Shown: positions 34,621 through 44,189, numbered from the stretch's first letter. The stretch is 52,003 nucleotides of DNA from CAZSIA01 sp045126355 (GCA_045126355.1 JBGVOE010000125.1:1-52003); one strand, 5' to 3'. Numbers and translations: made by a program. Notes: a model not told the origin generated them from the sequence alone.

Positions 34621-35949
34621 TATTTTAATTATCTCCCAGTGTCCTTTTTTATCCGAACCAACTCGCTTTATAATATTTAAATCCACTAAAGATTTTATAT
34701 TTCTTCTAATAGTTTCTGCAGACTTCTTAATTTCTAAAGCTAACTCTATATAAGTAATATTAGGTTTATTTTTTATTAATGTGTAAACATATTGTTGTGT
34801 TTTATTCAATTTTACACCCACATTTACACCCACATTTTTATTAGATTTGTTCTTATTACTATTTAAAACATCTTCATCAAAAGGAAGTACAACATTAATA
34901 TAATTTTCATCAATATTAAATACTTCTTTTCCATAAAAGGCAATCACATCAGGAATGCCGTGACCTGTTTGTTCTGAATATTCTAAATCATTAAATATTC
35001 TCATTAAAGCTTTATTTCTTGGTGTACTAACCCCTTTAAAGAACATTTCTTCTGTCTGTCCATACGGAAGACCTCCATACGAAATAACTTCTATTCTATC
35101 TTCAAATAAATACACAGCCGGTTCAACTCTAGTCCAATCGTTATGAACCATGGCATTGATCAAAACTTCCTTTAAACTATGCATATCTAACAAGCGTTTA
35201 TCTATTCTTCTTGAACCTGTCATTGTAGACATAGTATAGTTTTCAGCTTCTAATCTGTTTAAAATTCTATCAACAGCAACCAATAAACATTGGTATCCAT
35301 ATTCACTTTTTTCAAGTAGAACTGATTTATCTTTACCTTGAAATCTTGCAATCTTGATTGATATTCTATTTTCATCACTCATCAATTCAGCTAATAAATT
35401 ATATTTTTTATTTTTTGTTAATAAATCTAAATTTTCTTCAAATGATTCATCGTTAATATGATATTTCATCTCACTGTAATAAATTTTTAATTGCTTAAAC
35501 GTGAATTTGCTTCTTGTACTTTCTATTTGAGTAATATCATTGCTGAATAAAATAGTTTGATTAAATTTATTTATTATTTGAGATTCTGTCATACTTCTAC
35601 AACTAGTTCCAACTCTCATATAGCACCCTTTAGAACTTCTACCATATTTGTTAATGTAATATAATGATGATCCTTTTTTAACTTGAACCTCTATAATAAA
35701 TTTACCTTCTTCATATTTTGCTGATACGCTAACTAACTCTTGAGGATTTGGCATTATTCCTGTGGAAATAATATCAGATATTTTTTTCATAGTTTCATCT
35801 AATTCCACTATCCCACAAATTTCACCATTATCCTCTATTCCAATATAAATTACACCATCATGAGTATTTAAGAAAGCAACAATCTCTTTTTCAAAAGAGT
35901 CATTTAAATTTCGCTTTAATTCTATTTTCTCAGTTTCAAAATACTTCAC
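34606..35949 (-). CDS. AlbA_2/Schlafen-like regulator with C-terminal HTH (COG2865)
   Basis: A 447-residue protein that starts at a GTG (35947-35949) six bases after GGAG. The N-terminal AlbA_2 (DUF4062-type nucleic acid-binding) domain is clear: ETEKIELKRNLNDSFEKEIV and FLNTHDGVIYIGIEDNGEI. A central ATPase/helicase-like C-terminal region carries VLINAMVHNDW and GTPRNKALMRIFNDL. A winged helix lies at the C-terminus (TYIELALEIKKSAETIRRNI). Such proteins are annotated as RecG-like or transcriptional regulators and are frequent in integrative elements. It follows a 90-residue gene after 3 bp, so it is probably in that operon. Its last codons overlap element copy B. Confidence 0.88.
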   Translation of the reverse strand: MKYFETEKIELKRNLNDSFEKEIVAFLNTHDGVIYIGIEDNGEICGIVELDETMKKISDIISTGIMPNPQELVSVSAKYEEGKFIIEVQVKKGSSLYYINKYGRSSKGCYMRVGTSCRSMTESQIINKFNQTILFSNDITQIESTRSKFTFKQLKIYYSEMKYHINDESFEENLDLLTKNKKYNLLAELMSDENRISIKIARFQGKDKSVLLEKSEYGYQCLLVAVDRILNRLEAENYTMSTMTGSRRIDKRLLDMHSLKEVLINAMVHNDWTRVEPAVYLFEDRIEVISYGGLPYGQTEEMFFKGVSTPRNKALMRIFNDLEYSEQTGHGIPDVIAFYGKEVFNIDENYINVVLPFDEDVLNSNKNKSNKNVGVNVGVKLNKTQQYVYTLIKNKPNITYIELALEIKKSAETIRRNIKSLVDLNIIKRVGSDKKGHWEIIKIVDMN

Positions 35950-35952
35950 ATT

Positions 35953-36225
35953 TTACTCCAAAACTAATTTTTCTCCAAAATATTCTCGTTTTGCAATCTC
36001 ATCAGAAAAATACACATATATAAAATCACTCCAACTTCCATAATCAATCCATATATACTTCTCATAAAAATTTATACGTTGATAATAACATTTTTTTATA
36101 TGTTTATTTATGTAATCTTGAATAATTTGCTTTGCTTCAACCACATCATTTGTTTCACCTACAAACTTTAAATCCGTATGTCTTCCGCCTTTAATTAAGT
36201 ACTTATATTTTTGATTTTTATCCAT
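35953..36225 (-). CDS. Small protein of unknown function
   Basis: A 90-residue acidic/basic mixed protein rich in Tyr and Lys, with YEKYIWIDYGSWSDFIYVYF near the C-terminus. No signal peptide, membrane segment or family I know. It sits 4 bp after the 138-codon gene and 3 bp before the AlbA_2 gene, so all are probably in one operon of an integrative element. Confidence 0.6.
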   Translation of the reverse strand: MDKNQKYKYLIKGGRHTDLKFVGETNDVVEAKQIIQDYINKHIKKCYYQRINFYEKYIWIDYGSWSDFIYVYFSDEIAKREYFGEKLVLE

Positions 36226-36229
36226 TTTC

Positions 36230-36637
36230 TTAATCCCTTTCCCAATACTTTAAAAATTCTGGTATTGTAAATTCTAATTCTTTATATCCATTTTCATCGA
36301 AAATTTTCTTTACTAATTTTGTGTTAAAAACATCATTAGGACCCCACTTGCCAACACATATTTCAAATTTAACTTGTTCTAATAAACTAATAAAAGAGCG
36401 ATTTGCTTTGCAAAACCTTTTTACACATCTTTTTTTATATTCTTTTTCAGCATCTTTACTCTTGTCCCTATTTTTATATCCAAAACATGCATAAGCATTT
36501 CTTTTTGTTTTATAACCATATCCTTGCGCATCATCTAACACTTCTCCAGTTTCTTTATCAATGATAATATATCTCGGTGAAAAATCATTATCTTCACTCC
36601 CGCCTCTCACAACTTCTATTTTTTTATAATCAACCAT
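36230..36637 (-). CDS. Small protein of unknown function
   Basis: The start is placed at the ATG 36635-36637 behind GGAAG; a GTG three codons upstream is too close to that site. The 135-residue product begins MVDYKKIEVVRGGSEDNDFS. A stretch YIIIDKETGEVLDDAQGYGYKTKRNAYACFGYKNRDK suggests a small beta domain followed by basic helices. Similar short proteins are common in phage and ICE modules, but the role is unknown. Confidence 0.65.
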   Translation of the reverse strand: MVDYKKIEVVRGGSEDNDFSPRYIIIDKETGEVLDDAQGYGYKTKRNAYACFGYKNRDKSKDAEKEYKKRCVKRFCKANRSFISLLEQVKFEICVGKWGPNDVFNTKLVKKIFDENGYKELEFTIPEFLKYWERD

Positions 36638-36684
36638 ATTATTCACTTCCGCTTTTTTTAATTTAACTAGGTAATTGTTACAAA

Positions 36685-37029
36685 TTATGTTATACTTTCT
36701 TCTAATATTTCATTGTAATATTTCATATAATCTTCGACACTATCGGGATATATCGAAAGATACGTATTAATTAAAATATCAAATTCCTTCTTGATATCAA
36801 CATGCATAGCATAATTCAATAAAACATCTAACATTCTCTCAAAATCATTTTGTGATAAGAATATGTTGTGTTTGGCATCTTCACAAATAAGAGAAACTTC
36901 TTCTATAACAACATGATAATAATTTTGCATCTCTATTTTCAGTTGTAACACCATTTTTTTAATTTCTTCTATCTCTTCTAATATTTCCTTTTCATTAAAG
37001 TCAGTTAATACCATATCATTTTCTTTCAT
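36685..37029 (-). CDS. Small helical protein, first gene of the element's leftward operon
   Basis: A 114-residue acidic, mostly alpha-helical protein without a known family. The ATG follows GAGAGGT. It is divergent from the XRE repressor gene and is the first gene transcribed from the leftward promoter that carries the operator array, so it is probably under that repressor's control. Confidence 0.65.
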   Translation of the reverse strand: MKENDMVLTDFNEKEILEEIEEIKKMVLQLKIEMQNYYHVVIEEVSLICEDAKHNIFLSQNDFERMLDVLLNYAMHVDIKKEFDILINTYLSIYPDSVEDYMKYYNEILEESIT

Positions 37030-37045
37030 TTAGTTACCTCTCTTG

Positions 37046-37138
37046 ATGTATATTTTACATTTATTATTGTATAATGTATATTTTAAATTGTCAAATAATT
37101 AATGTAGTATTTACATTTTTGAGAAAATATTTTATAAT
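37046..37138. promoter_or_regulatory. Divergent promoters with three evenly spaced operators
   Basis: Three 15-bp sites match ATGTA-n5-TACAT: ATGTATATTTTACAT (37046-37060), ATGTATATTTTAAAT (37074-37088, one half-site degenerate) and ATGTAGTATTTACAT (37102-37116). Their centres are exactly 28 bp apart. The leftward promoter is TTGACA (37089-37094) and TACAAT (37066-37071), spacing 17; site 2 fills its spacer. The rightward promoter is TTTACA (37110-37115) and TATAAT (37133-37138), spacing 17; site 3 overlaps its -35. This is the expected layout for control by the adjacent XRE repressor. Confidence 0.8.
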
Positions 37139-37155
37139 TGTTATGGTGATCAAAT

Positions 37156-37521
37156 ATGAGTTTTGGTGAAAATTTAAAAAAATTAAGAAAAAGAGCTAAT
37201 TTAAGTCAAAGTGAATTAGCAAATCTATTAGGGATAAATCAATATAATATTTCATTTTGGGAAATAGGTAGAAGTGAACCAAATATAGAACAAATTATAA
37301 AAATATCTGAAATATTAAAAGTTCCAACTGATTATCTTCTAGGTAAAGATGTTATTTTAACTTCTTCTATGGAAGAATTTCAAACTGTAACGAACCATTT
37401 CAAACAAGATATTGAAGATGAAATGTTAAATGAACTAATTAGTTTATATTCTTCTATATCTAATGAAAAAAAGAAAGATTTATTGCAACTAGTTAAGTCA
37501 CTAACAAATCTTTCTAAATAA
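37156..37521 (+). CDS. XRE-family repressor (Cro/C1-type HTH)
   Basis: A 121-residue protein. The N-terminal HTH_3 domain spans 1-65: ENLKKLRKRANLSQSELANL, LGINQYNISFWEIGRSEPNI and LKVPTDYLLGKD. The C-terminal 55 residues are a helical dimerisation-like tail. It has no Ser-Lys autocleavage domain, so release would not be LexA-like. A GGTGAT site precedes the ATG. It probably binds the three operators upstream, repressing the leftward operon and itself. It ends at its own terminator. Confidence 0.92.
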   Translation: MSFGENLKKLRKRANLSQSELANLLGINQYNISFWEIGRSEPNIEQIIKISEILKVPTDYLLGKDVILTSSMEEFQTVTNHFKQDIEDEMLNELISLYSSISNEKKKDLLQLVKSLTNLSK

Positions 37522-37536
37522 CTATTAATAATATGT

Positions 37537-37563
37537 AGATGCAATTTATTTTGCATCTTTTTA
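37537..37563 (+). terminator. Terminator of the XRE gene
   Basis: AGATGCAA (37537-37544) and TTGCATCT (37551-37558) form an 8-bp stem, followed by TTTTTATTTTT. Confidence 0.85.
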
Positions 37564-37639
37564 TTTTTCTGTTCTAAACAACAAAACTGCATGATAGCAT
37601 CTTTGTTACAAAATCTTTTAAAAAAAGATGTCTACTTTA

Positions 37640-38974
37640 TTAATCATTTACTTCTACATCTAATATATTTATTTTATTTCTCTTTAATAAGAATGTATAA
37701 GCTATAAATGATACTATACTGTCAAAGGCATTACCAATACCAAACATTAGTGCTATACCAATTAATGAGGGCTTAAATACACCTGTTACATATAGGATAA
37801 AGCAAATACCATAATATATAATGTTAGTTACTACAGATTCAAACAACATATAATGTGTTTTACCTAAGCCATAGAATGTTGCATCAAATACATTTTGAAA
37901 TGCATAAAGTACGTAAAAGCCTATTAAAATTAATACTAATGTAAAGAGCTTATCTACATCACTAAACTGTAATACATGTTGCATAAAAGGTTTATATAAT
38001 GGTATAGTGATAAACCAAATTAAACATATACCTAAAGTTATTATAAAATAACCTAAGGAATTGTTCTTTACTGCAGTGTGGTTAGTAGATGTTTCTTGCT
38101 TAATTAGTTCACCTAATTGACTAATTGGTAATAATAGCCACCCCCATATAAAGTTATTTGCAACCCAATATGTTCCTTGCTCTCCTACTACATTTACCAT
38201 TCTACAAATCATAACCATATAAAATATATTTCTAACAAAAGATTCTAAGCCTGATATTCCACCAATTCTTGCAAAATCCTTAATCCATTTAAAATTTAAT
38301 TTTTCTTTATTAAATACATTAACACCCTGTTTAAATAATAAGAATAATGTGACAGCAAATAATATTAGATTTACTATAATATTTGTAATTGCAATTCCAT
38401 TCACCCCTAAATTCAATGAACATTTTAATGTAGATACAAAGAATGTATCAAAAATAACACACAATACTAGCTTAACTCCAGTTAAAGCATATACCTGCTT
38501 ATCCTTGCCTAATGTTACTAGTGTTACTAAAGCAAATTGTGATAATATTGCAAATACATTTGCAACACTCTCAATTCTGATATATGTTGCAGAAGCATCA
38601 ATAATATCAGGTGATGTTGCCATTAGTTTTAATAACGGATTAGCACAAGTAATAGTTACTAGTGTTAATACTAAATATACTCCTAATGTAATTATTAATC
38701 CTGTTTTTAATCTATTGGTCAATTCTTTTTTATCTAATAATACCTTACCCACAAAATAGAATAATGGTAATATTATTGCTTCATTTATTATTTCATAAAT
38801 TAAATTAACCCACGATAACTGTCCAGCTATAGAAAATGACCATTCTCCAGGTAATTGTCCCAACCAAAATACTCTTATGGTTGTATAGATTGTAGGACAT
38901 AATCCCATTATTAATAAAGCAATAAATAACTTATAATTTATATTCTTTAAAGATGTTTTTAATTTGTTCAACAT
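37640..38974 (-). CDS. MATE-family efflux protein
   Basis: A 444-residue protein with about 12 membrane segments, of the multidrug and toxin extrusion (MatE) fold. Typical features are the internal two-fold repeat, long hydrophobic helices and stretches such as NLIYEIINEAIILPLFYFVGK, with ATYIRIESVANVFAILSQFA and TYWVANNFIWGWLLLPISQLG. It would export small cationic compounds with Na+ or H+. The ATG follows GAGGT. The gene follows an element copy C terminator and stands alone between the integrase module and the defence locus. Confidence 0.9.
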   Translation of the reverse strand: MLNKLKTSLKNINYKLFIALLIMGLCPTIYTTIRVFWLGQLPGEWSFSIAGQLSWVNLIYEIINEAIILPLFYFVGKVLLDKKELTNRLKTGLIITLGVYLVLTLVTITCANPLLKLMATSPDIIDASATYIRIESVANVFAILSQFALVTLVTLGKDKQVYALTGVKLVLCVIFDTFFVSTLKCSLNLGVNGIAITNIIVNLILFAVTLFLLFKQGVNVFNKEKLNFKWIKDFARIGGISGLESFVRNIFYMVMICRMVNVVGEQGTYWVANNFIWGWLLLPISQLGELIKQETSTNHTAVKNNSLGYFIITLGICLIWFITIPLYKPFMQHVLQFSDVDKLFTLVLILIGFYVLYAFQNVFDATFYGLGKTHYMLFESVVTNIIYYGICFILYVTGVFKPSLIGIALMFGIGNAFDSIVSFIAYTFLLKRNKINILDVEVND

Positions 38975-39030
38975 TTTATACCTCGTTTATTAAATGTATA
39001 TATTAATTTCCAATTTGATTTTACCATAAA

Positions 39031-39166
39031 ATAAAAGACCAAACTACCATTGCAAGTAATTTGATCACTATAATATATATTTCACTAAACTGGTTTTTAG
39101 TCACTTACTCGCGAAAGAAGACAAACACTCTCAACGCGTCCAACAAAGTCTCTAATTCATATCAAC
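39031..39166 (-). ncRNA. Dispersed structured element, copy C, with terminator
   Basis: The minus strand reads GTTGATATGAATTAGAGACT, then GACGCGTTGAGAGTGTTTGT and TTTCGCGA (core 39106-39166). After about 40 bases comes a terminator, GATCAAATTAC/GTAGTTTGGTC (plus arms 39056-39066 and 39037-39047), with TTTTATTTT behind it. It lies about 70 bp past the nuclease gene stop. A short frame between the nuclease stop and the core ends in the same VDMN-stop as the AlbA_2 gene at copy B, because the DNA is shared. Confidence 0.5.
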
Positions 39167-39232
39167 AAAACATAATGAATATCCAACAAGATCATATAAA
39201 GCTCTTCTTTTTACAACTAATGAATTTTCCTA

Positions 39233-40594
39233 TTAACAATATGTTTGACTAGCTGATTTTTTGTCATTGGCATCAACCACAAAGACATCAATTTCATACC
39301 CTTCTGAAAGTAATTTACATTTTGCCATTTCTATTTCTTTTAAACGTTCTTCTTTTTTCTTTCCATCTATAACATCATCTACAACTAAATATATCATATT
39401 TTTAGCTTTTTCTGCTTTTTGATATTCTAAAATTTGGTGTTCTATACCATTCAAATAATCATCACTACCTAATCTTTTCATTTCAATTATAGTTTTATCA
39501 TTACCTCTTGATATTTTAAAGTCTAATTGACCACGCCCGTTATTTCCTTCACAAGTAAAATCCCAATCATTTTCGCGCGATTGTAAAACACCAATCATTC
39601 TAAAAGCATCTTGACACTTTTTTTCTACAACCTTTCTAAGATCATTTTTTAATATTCTATAACAACCATTATTTTCAATTACGTTTTTAAAATTTTCTAT
39701 AATTTCCACTGTGATTTGATATGATTTTTTGCCAATAGTGTCAATTTTAGGAAGAATCAAATAATAATCTATCATTTTTAATAGACCAACTTTATCTATA
39801 TCAAAATTATATTCTTGATACTCATCGTTTTCGAAGTGTTCAAAAAATGTTTTAAATCCTTTTCCATTAATTAAATATGATATAAATGCATTTGTTTTTT
39901 CTTTTTTTGAAGCATCATTTAACGCCTTACCTATTAATGCATTTACTTGCGATCTACATTCAGAATTAATTTTTATTGCAGCATCTACATTTAGCATATA
40001 TCTTGGCATTGGTATTTCAGATAAAATAGACATTGGTAAATACCAAATTTCCTTGCCTTTATCCGTAGTAAAGATTTTTTCATCACCAAAAATCTCAAAA
40101 TTAATTTGCTTGGTATACGCTATTATATCGTCTTTAATAATGTTAGCAATCATATCACTTATAAAATCAACACCAACACCTTCAGCTAAAAGTGATACAA
40201 TCATAAAAATATTCTCATCAATTTCTTCATATTTGATTAAATCTGAAACACATCTTAAAAAACCCTCCCTAATACTTTTAGAAGTTAAACCCTTTCCGAA
40301 CTCACCGTCAGCAAGTCCTATCTTGATTTCGTTCACCTCTGGAAAATTAAACTTTTTCATAGCTTCCTTAAAAATTCTTTCATTTCTAGATAAATTATAA
40401 ACTTTTAATAATGAATAAATCCCCCTAAAATAATTCATTATTTTTTTGTAGGATTCCATAAAATATTTCTCTTTTGTAGATTGTAAAGCCTTAATGTTTA
40501 TATAATATTTAGCATCAAATTCTAAAAAAGAATCCAAAACTCCTCTTTTTCTAAATTCTGCATGTCTAGTCCCTATATATTCGGATACAAGCAT
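39233..40594 (-). CDS. PD-(D/E)XK restriction endonuclease-like protein
   Basis: The start is placed at the ATG 40592-40594, nine bases after GGGAG (453 residues); in-frame ATGs up to 21 bp earlier overlap that site. The N-terminal 330 residues are mostly helical and show no known domain. The C-terminal 130 carry a nuclease core: RGQLDFKI (Asp), TIIEMKRL (Glu-x-Lys) and IEHQILEYQKA with a following YLVVDD strand, as in Holliday-junction and restriction nucleases. It lies after the C5 methyltransferase gene but behind that gene's terminator, so it is expressed separately. It is a likely DNA-cutting part of the defence locus. Confidence 0.75.
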   Translation of the reverse strand: MLVSEYIGTRHAEFRKRGVLDSFLEFDAKYYINIKALQSTKEKYFMESYKKIMNYFRGIYSLLKVYNLSRNERIFKEAMKKFNFPEVNEIKIGLADGEFGKGLTSKSIREGFLRCVSDLIKYEEIDENIFMIVSLLAEGVGVDFISDMIANIIKDDIIAYTKQINFEIFGDEKIFTTDKGKEIWYLPMSILSEIPMPRYMLNVDAAIKINSECRSQVNALIGKALNDASKKEKTNAFISYLINGKGFKTFFEHFENDEYQEYNFDIDKVGLLKMIDYYLILPKIDTIGKKSYQITVEIIENFKNVIENNGCYRILKNDLRKVVEKKCQDAFRMIGVLQSRENDWDFTCEGNNGRGQLDFKISRGNDKTIIEMKRLGSDDYLNGIEHQILEYQKAEKAKNMIYLVVDDVIDGKKKEERLKEIEMAKCKLLSEGYEIDVFVVDANDKKSASQTYC

Positions 40595-40736
40595 AATCAT
40601 CATCTCCCTTTTCAAACATACTGATTACCTCAATAACTAAATCTTTAACACAATTATAATATTATTTTCTTGCTATTTTAGTTGGAAAAACAACGTATAT
40701 AATTTTATTATAGAAAAACACAGAACAATAAAAAAA

Positions 40737-40780
40737 TATATAAAAAATGCAAAAACCTTCAATATAGATCTTTGCATTTT
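40737..40780 (-). terminator. Terminator of the defence operon
   Basis: AAAATGCAAA (40744-40753) and TTTGCATTTT (40771-40780) form a stem with a T-rich tail on the minus strand. It falls 6 bp after the methyltransferase stop and before the nuclease gene. Confidence 0.75.
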
Positions 40781-40785
40781 AAAAT

Positions 40786-42051
40786 TTATTTATTTTTATA
40801 TAAAATTTCATACAAATCAATCGCTTGATCAAAAATTGCTTCAAGCATATTAACAACTATACTATTACCAGCAAGTTTATACATTTTATCCCTTGAGAAA
40901 AATAAAGCATTTTTTCTTGCAGCGAAGTTATTTTTAACTAATACCTCATAGTCTTTTTCGTCAAATCCCATCAAAACAAAACACTCTCTAGGTGTAAGAA
41001 ATCTATATTTTGATTTGCCATTATTTGGATTAAAATACAAATTACCTGAATTAGGATGTCTATCTTGCTTTGTAGTAATTGTTTGAACAATGCTTTTCAT
41101 CGTTCCGTTTTCTAATAGTATTTTACTATTCTTTTCCCAAATTACCTTCCTTGATTCGGTATCATTTGGTTGAGATAATAATGCTTCATGTAGATACTTT
41201 TGATTCGAATAATCTAATTTTAAAAACTTAGATAATTTTTGCAATTTTATGTTTAATGATTTAATATATTGAGGATTATTTAAGTCGTGTTCTTCAAAAT
41301 ATTTTCTAACTACTTCCTTAGCATTTTCATCATCACCTACATAAACGCTTAGCATCAACAGTCTCTTTCTATTTTGTGGGATACCAAAATCTTGCGCAGA
41401 TAATCTATTAACTTGATTAACATACCCTAAAGACTCTAGTCTAGCTTTCCATTCATCAAAGTTTTTGCTATGTCGTTTTGCCTCTAACGCTGTTACATTT
41501 TCAAGAAGTAAAAATCTAGGCATATCTAGGTTTTGGTTTTGTCTTTCAACCAACATTCTTTCAACTTCCCATAATAAACCGCTTCGTGTATGTGCATCTC
41601 TATCTATTCCGCCTTTATATCCATGCAACGCGCCAACATTTGATAAATCTTGACAAGGAAAAGAGTAGGTCATAAATGTTACATCATTAGGAATATCCTC
41701 ACCTCTAACATCTTTTACACTTATAAGGTTATTTGTTTTTAGTATAGAAGAATATATTCTTCTTAACACTTCAGTAGAATACGCTTCTAATGTTTTAGGG
41801 TTCATAGGAACTTTGCCGTCATTACTTAAACTTAATTTATTTAATACATTTAGTAATTCATCTCTTTGTAATTCTAAAACTCTATTATCTAAAGATGGAC
41901 CATTATGAATATAATCATAGGCTACTATTGCATGAACATCCCATTCGCATGTATTCAAAACACTAATATTCAATTTTCTTCTTTTGGCAAGTCTTTCAAA
42001 AGCTTTTGCTTGACTTCCTATACCACTAAATAACTCAACAATATTTATCAT
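40786..42051 (-). CDS. C5 cytosine-specific DNA methyltransferase
   Basis: A 421-residue enzyme that adds a methyl group at C5 of cytosine in a specific site. All key motifs are present in order: I VELFSGIGSQAKAFE (5-19), IV FPCQDLSNVG with the catalytic Cys133, VI LLLENVTAL (184-186 ENV), VIII QDFGIPQNRKRLLML, IX RFLTPRECFVLMGF and X YKLAGNSIVVNML. The target-recognition region between VIII and IX is of medium length (about 100 residues). The target cannot be read. It lies 33 bp after the AIPR gene and is the last gene of the defence operon, presumably protecting host DNA. Confidence 0.93.
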   Translation of the reverse strand: MINIVELFSGIGSQAKAFERLAKRRKLNISVLNTCEWDVHAIVAYDYIHNGPSLDNRVLELQRDELLNVLNKLSLSNDGKVPMNPKTLEAYSTEVLRRIYSSILKTNNLISVKDVRGEDIPNDVTFMTYSFPCQDLSNVGALHGYKGGIDRDAHTRSGLLWEVERMLVERQNQNLDMPRFLLLENVTALEAKRHSKNFDEWKARLESLGYVNQVNRLSAQDFGIPQNRKRLLMLSVYVGDDENAKEVVRKYFEEHDLNNPQYIKSLNIKLQKLSKFLKLDYSNQKYLHEALLSQPNDTESRKVIWEKNSKILLENGTMKSIVQTITTKQDRHPNSGNLYFNPNNGKSKYRFLTPRECFVLMGFDEKDYEVLVKNNFAARKNALFFSRDKMYKLAGNSIVVNMLEAIFDQAIDLYEILYKNK

Positions 42052-42084
42052 GGTGTATATCTCCTTTTATTATAAAGTTTTGAA

Positions 42085-44187
42085 TTACACTAAAACTCCT
42101 GCATTTTCTAATTTTTCTCTTATTTTCCAAATCAATTTTGCTTGCTTTGGTGTTGCAATTTTTGGTCTTGGAGTGTCGATTGAAGCTGCAATATTTAGTA
42201 AATCTATCTCCATAGATGATAAGATTTTTCTTTTTCTGCCTTCTTCTATTAAATTTCTCCAATAAGGTCCTCCTAAAAGCACAATTTCGCTTTCAATATT
42301 TATACTTTTAGTAAGTTTAGCATCTTTTATTTCACTTCGCATTTTTTCTTCAACAAAAGTCTTTGATATTAAATCATTTAAAAACTCTTGACTTAATCTA
42401 AACTCATATTCTTGAAACTTTTTCCAAGTTTCTTCTTTTTTACAATACTCAGTAACAATAATACCAGATGAACGTTGAATAAATTCATTTGTAATCCTTG
42501 CTAATCTTTCAATCTCATTAACTAAAGAAGGATACAATTCTTGTTTTTTCCATATCAAATCAAAATTTAAACAATAATCATTTGGAATACTTTGAATTAA
42601 TTTAGATATTGTATAAGGAACAATATTTAATTTATAACCACCAACATTATACCATGGTGCTTTATTAACAATTGTATCAGTAGTTCTAAATAAAATTGTA
42701 TAACATATACATTGACGGAAAAATTCATCATTGAAATATTCTGGATTTTTTTGATATTTCTCATCGATGTATTCCGCAAAAAATGCCATACATTTTTCAG
42801 AACCCTTACTTACTATATCTGGTCTCAACAGTTCTGCGCAAGTAAAATATTTAGATAATTCTTCTTTTTTAATAACTTGTTTTTTAGGATATTTTTTTAA
42901 GAAATTATCTTTTTCGCTTTTCTTTAATAATTTAAATTGCTCTTGTTCATATTTACCACGCGATCTTTCATAATACCAAAAAGTATTATTAATTGCATCT
43001 CCTTTAATAGGAGCTTGAATTCTCTTAGATAAAGCTTCAAATAATCTATGAAATGCGTGATTCGAGAATAAATCTGAATCTTTTACTTTATTTTGACTGT
43101 TAGCATACTTCGAAATATTCTGAATCATTGTATCATAATCTTCATTTTTTACAACAGTTAATTTCATTGGAACAAAAATATTTGCTAAAGATAGTTTATC
43201 TTTCAATGCTGCAGAAGTTAATGATGCAGTAGTTTGCCCACCATTAATAATTTGCAAATCTTCCATTTGGATAATAGAATGACCATCTTCTGATAAAACT
43301 ATTTGTGAAGCAGTACAAGCAATACCATTATTGTATGTAAAAAACTTAGTAGGTTCTTTTCTAATTGTATCTCTAATACCTTTATTTATTTTCCCACGAT
43401 TACTCAAGAAAGCTCTAACGTTTCCTTCTAATAAACGAGAACCATGTTCATAATATATTTGATTCAAAAAGTCGCCTGGAACTATAGCCAGATAAGCATC
43501 ATAGTCTAAGTTGCCTGTCATCTCAGCTTTAATGCATGGAATACCGCTAACCCCATACTTAACAGTTTCAATCACAATCGGTTCTTTATCTCTGCCCGAT
43601 TGATAAAGGTCAAAAAATCTTCCTATACTCCATACATTTAATTCCACTTGTTTGCCAAGAAATTCAATTCTTTCTAATTTTTTTACTTGTCCACTTAATA
43701 TTTTGTTAGTAATTATATATAATTTAATTTTATCAATTGAATTATCATTTTCTAAACTAACATAATCAATTTTCATTCTCTTACCAACGTTATTACCAAC
43801 AACTAACATTTCATCAGTTATATCAAAATATTCTCTTAATTTACCATCATACGCTTCTTGAATAAAATTTAACATTCTTTGCTTAATAGTTTCTATTTCT
43901 GTATTAGTAAGTGTAGCATCTATTGAATCTTTAAAATCATTTGTAATCAAAACAAAAGAATGATCAGCGGCATCAAAACAATAACCATCAAATGCTAAAA
44001 TTTTATTATTACTACATCTTTTTCTTGTTGGTTTTATTCTAGGATCAATCAATTCACCCATCGATGAAAGTTTTTCTAATGCGTTAGAAAAGAAAAACTC
44101 ATCCGGCATAGAACCTTCGATTTGTGCATTAATATGAATATCATCTAAATATTCTTTTCTATATTCATAAAAAGCATTAGTATCCAT
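42085..44187 (-). CDS. AIPR family (abortive-infection phage resistance) protein
   Basis: A 700-residue protein. The AIPR domain (PF10592) is in the middle: FFTYNNGIACTASQIVL, MEDLQIINGGQTTASL and IQNISKYANSQNKVKDSDLF, the last with a pattern also seen in related nucleic-acid-processing proteins. The N- and C-terminal regions are Lys/Glu-rich. Family members occur in restriction and abortive-infection loci; no activity is established. It starts 2 bp after the DUF4420-type gene, behind GGAGG, and is followed 33 bp later by the methyltransferase gene. Confidence 0.88.
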   Translation of the reverse strand: MDTNAFYEYRKEYLDDIHINAQIEGSMPDEFFFSNALEKLSSMGELIDPRIKPTRKRCSNNKILAFDGYCFDAADHSFVLITNDFKDSIDATLTNTEIETIKQRMLNFIQEAYDGKLREYFDITDEMLVVGNNVGKRMKIDYVSLENDNSIDKIKLYIITNKILSGQVKKLERIEFLGKQVELNVWSIGRFFDLYQSGRDKEPIVIETVKYGVSGIPCIKAEMTGNLDYDAYLAIVPGDFLNQIYYEHGSRLLEGNVRAFLSNRGKINKGIRDTIRKEPTKFFTYNNGIACTASQIVLSEDGHSIIQMEDLQIINGGQTTASLTSAALKDKLSLANIFVPMKLTVVKNEDYDTMIQNISKYANSQNKVKDSDLFSNHAFHRLFEALSKRIQAPIKGDAINNTFWYYERSRGKYEQEQFKLLKKSEKDNFLKKYPKKQVIKKEELSKYFTCAELLRPDIVSKGSEKCMAFFAEYIDEKYQKNPEYFNDEFFRQCICYTILFRTTDTIVNKAPWYNVGGYKLNIVPYTISKLIQSIPNDYCLNFDLIWKKQELYPSLVNEIERLARITNEFIQRSSGIIVTEYCKKEETWKKFQEYEFRLSQEFLNDLISKTFVEEKMRSEIKDAKLTKSINIESEIVLLGGPYWRNLIEEGRKRKILSSMEIDLLNIAASIDTPRPKIATPKQAKLIWKIREKLENAGVLV

Positions 44188-44189
44188 AA

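Noticed and set aside
33078..39060. Attachment sites (attL/attR) for the integrase
   Set aside because: I compared the gaps by eye and found no direct repeat long enough, and no tRNA gene at either side.
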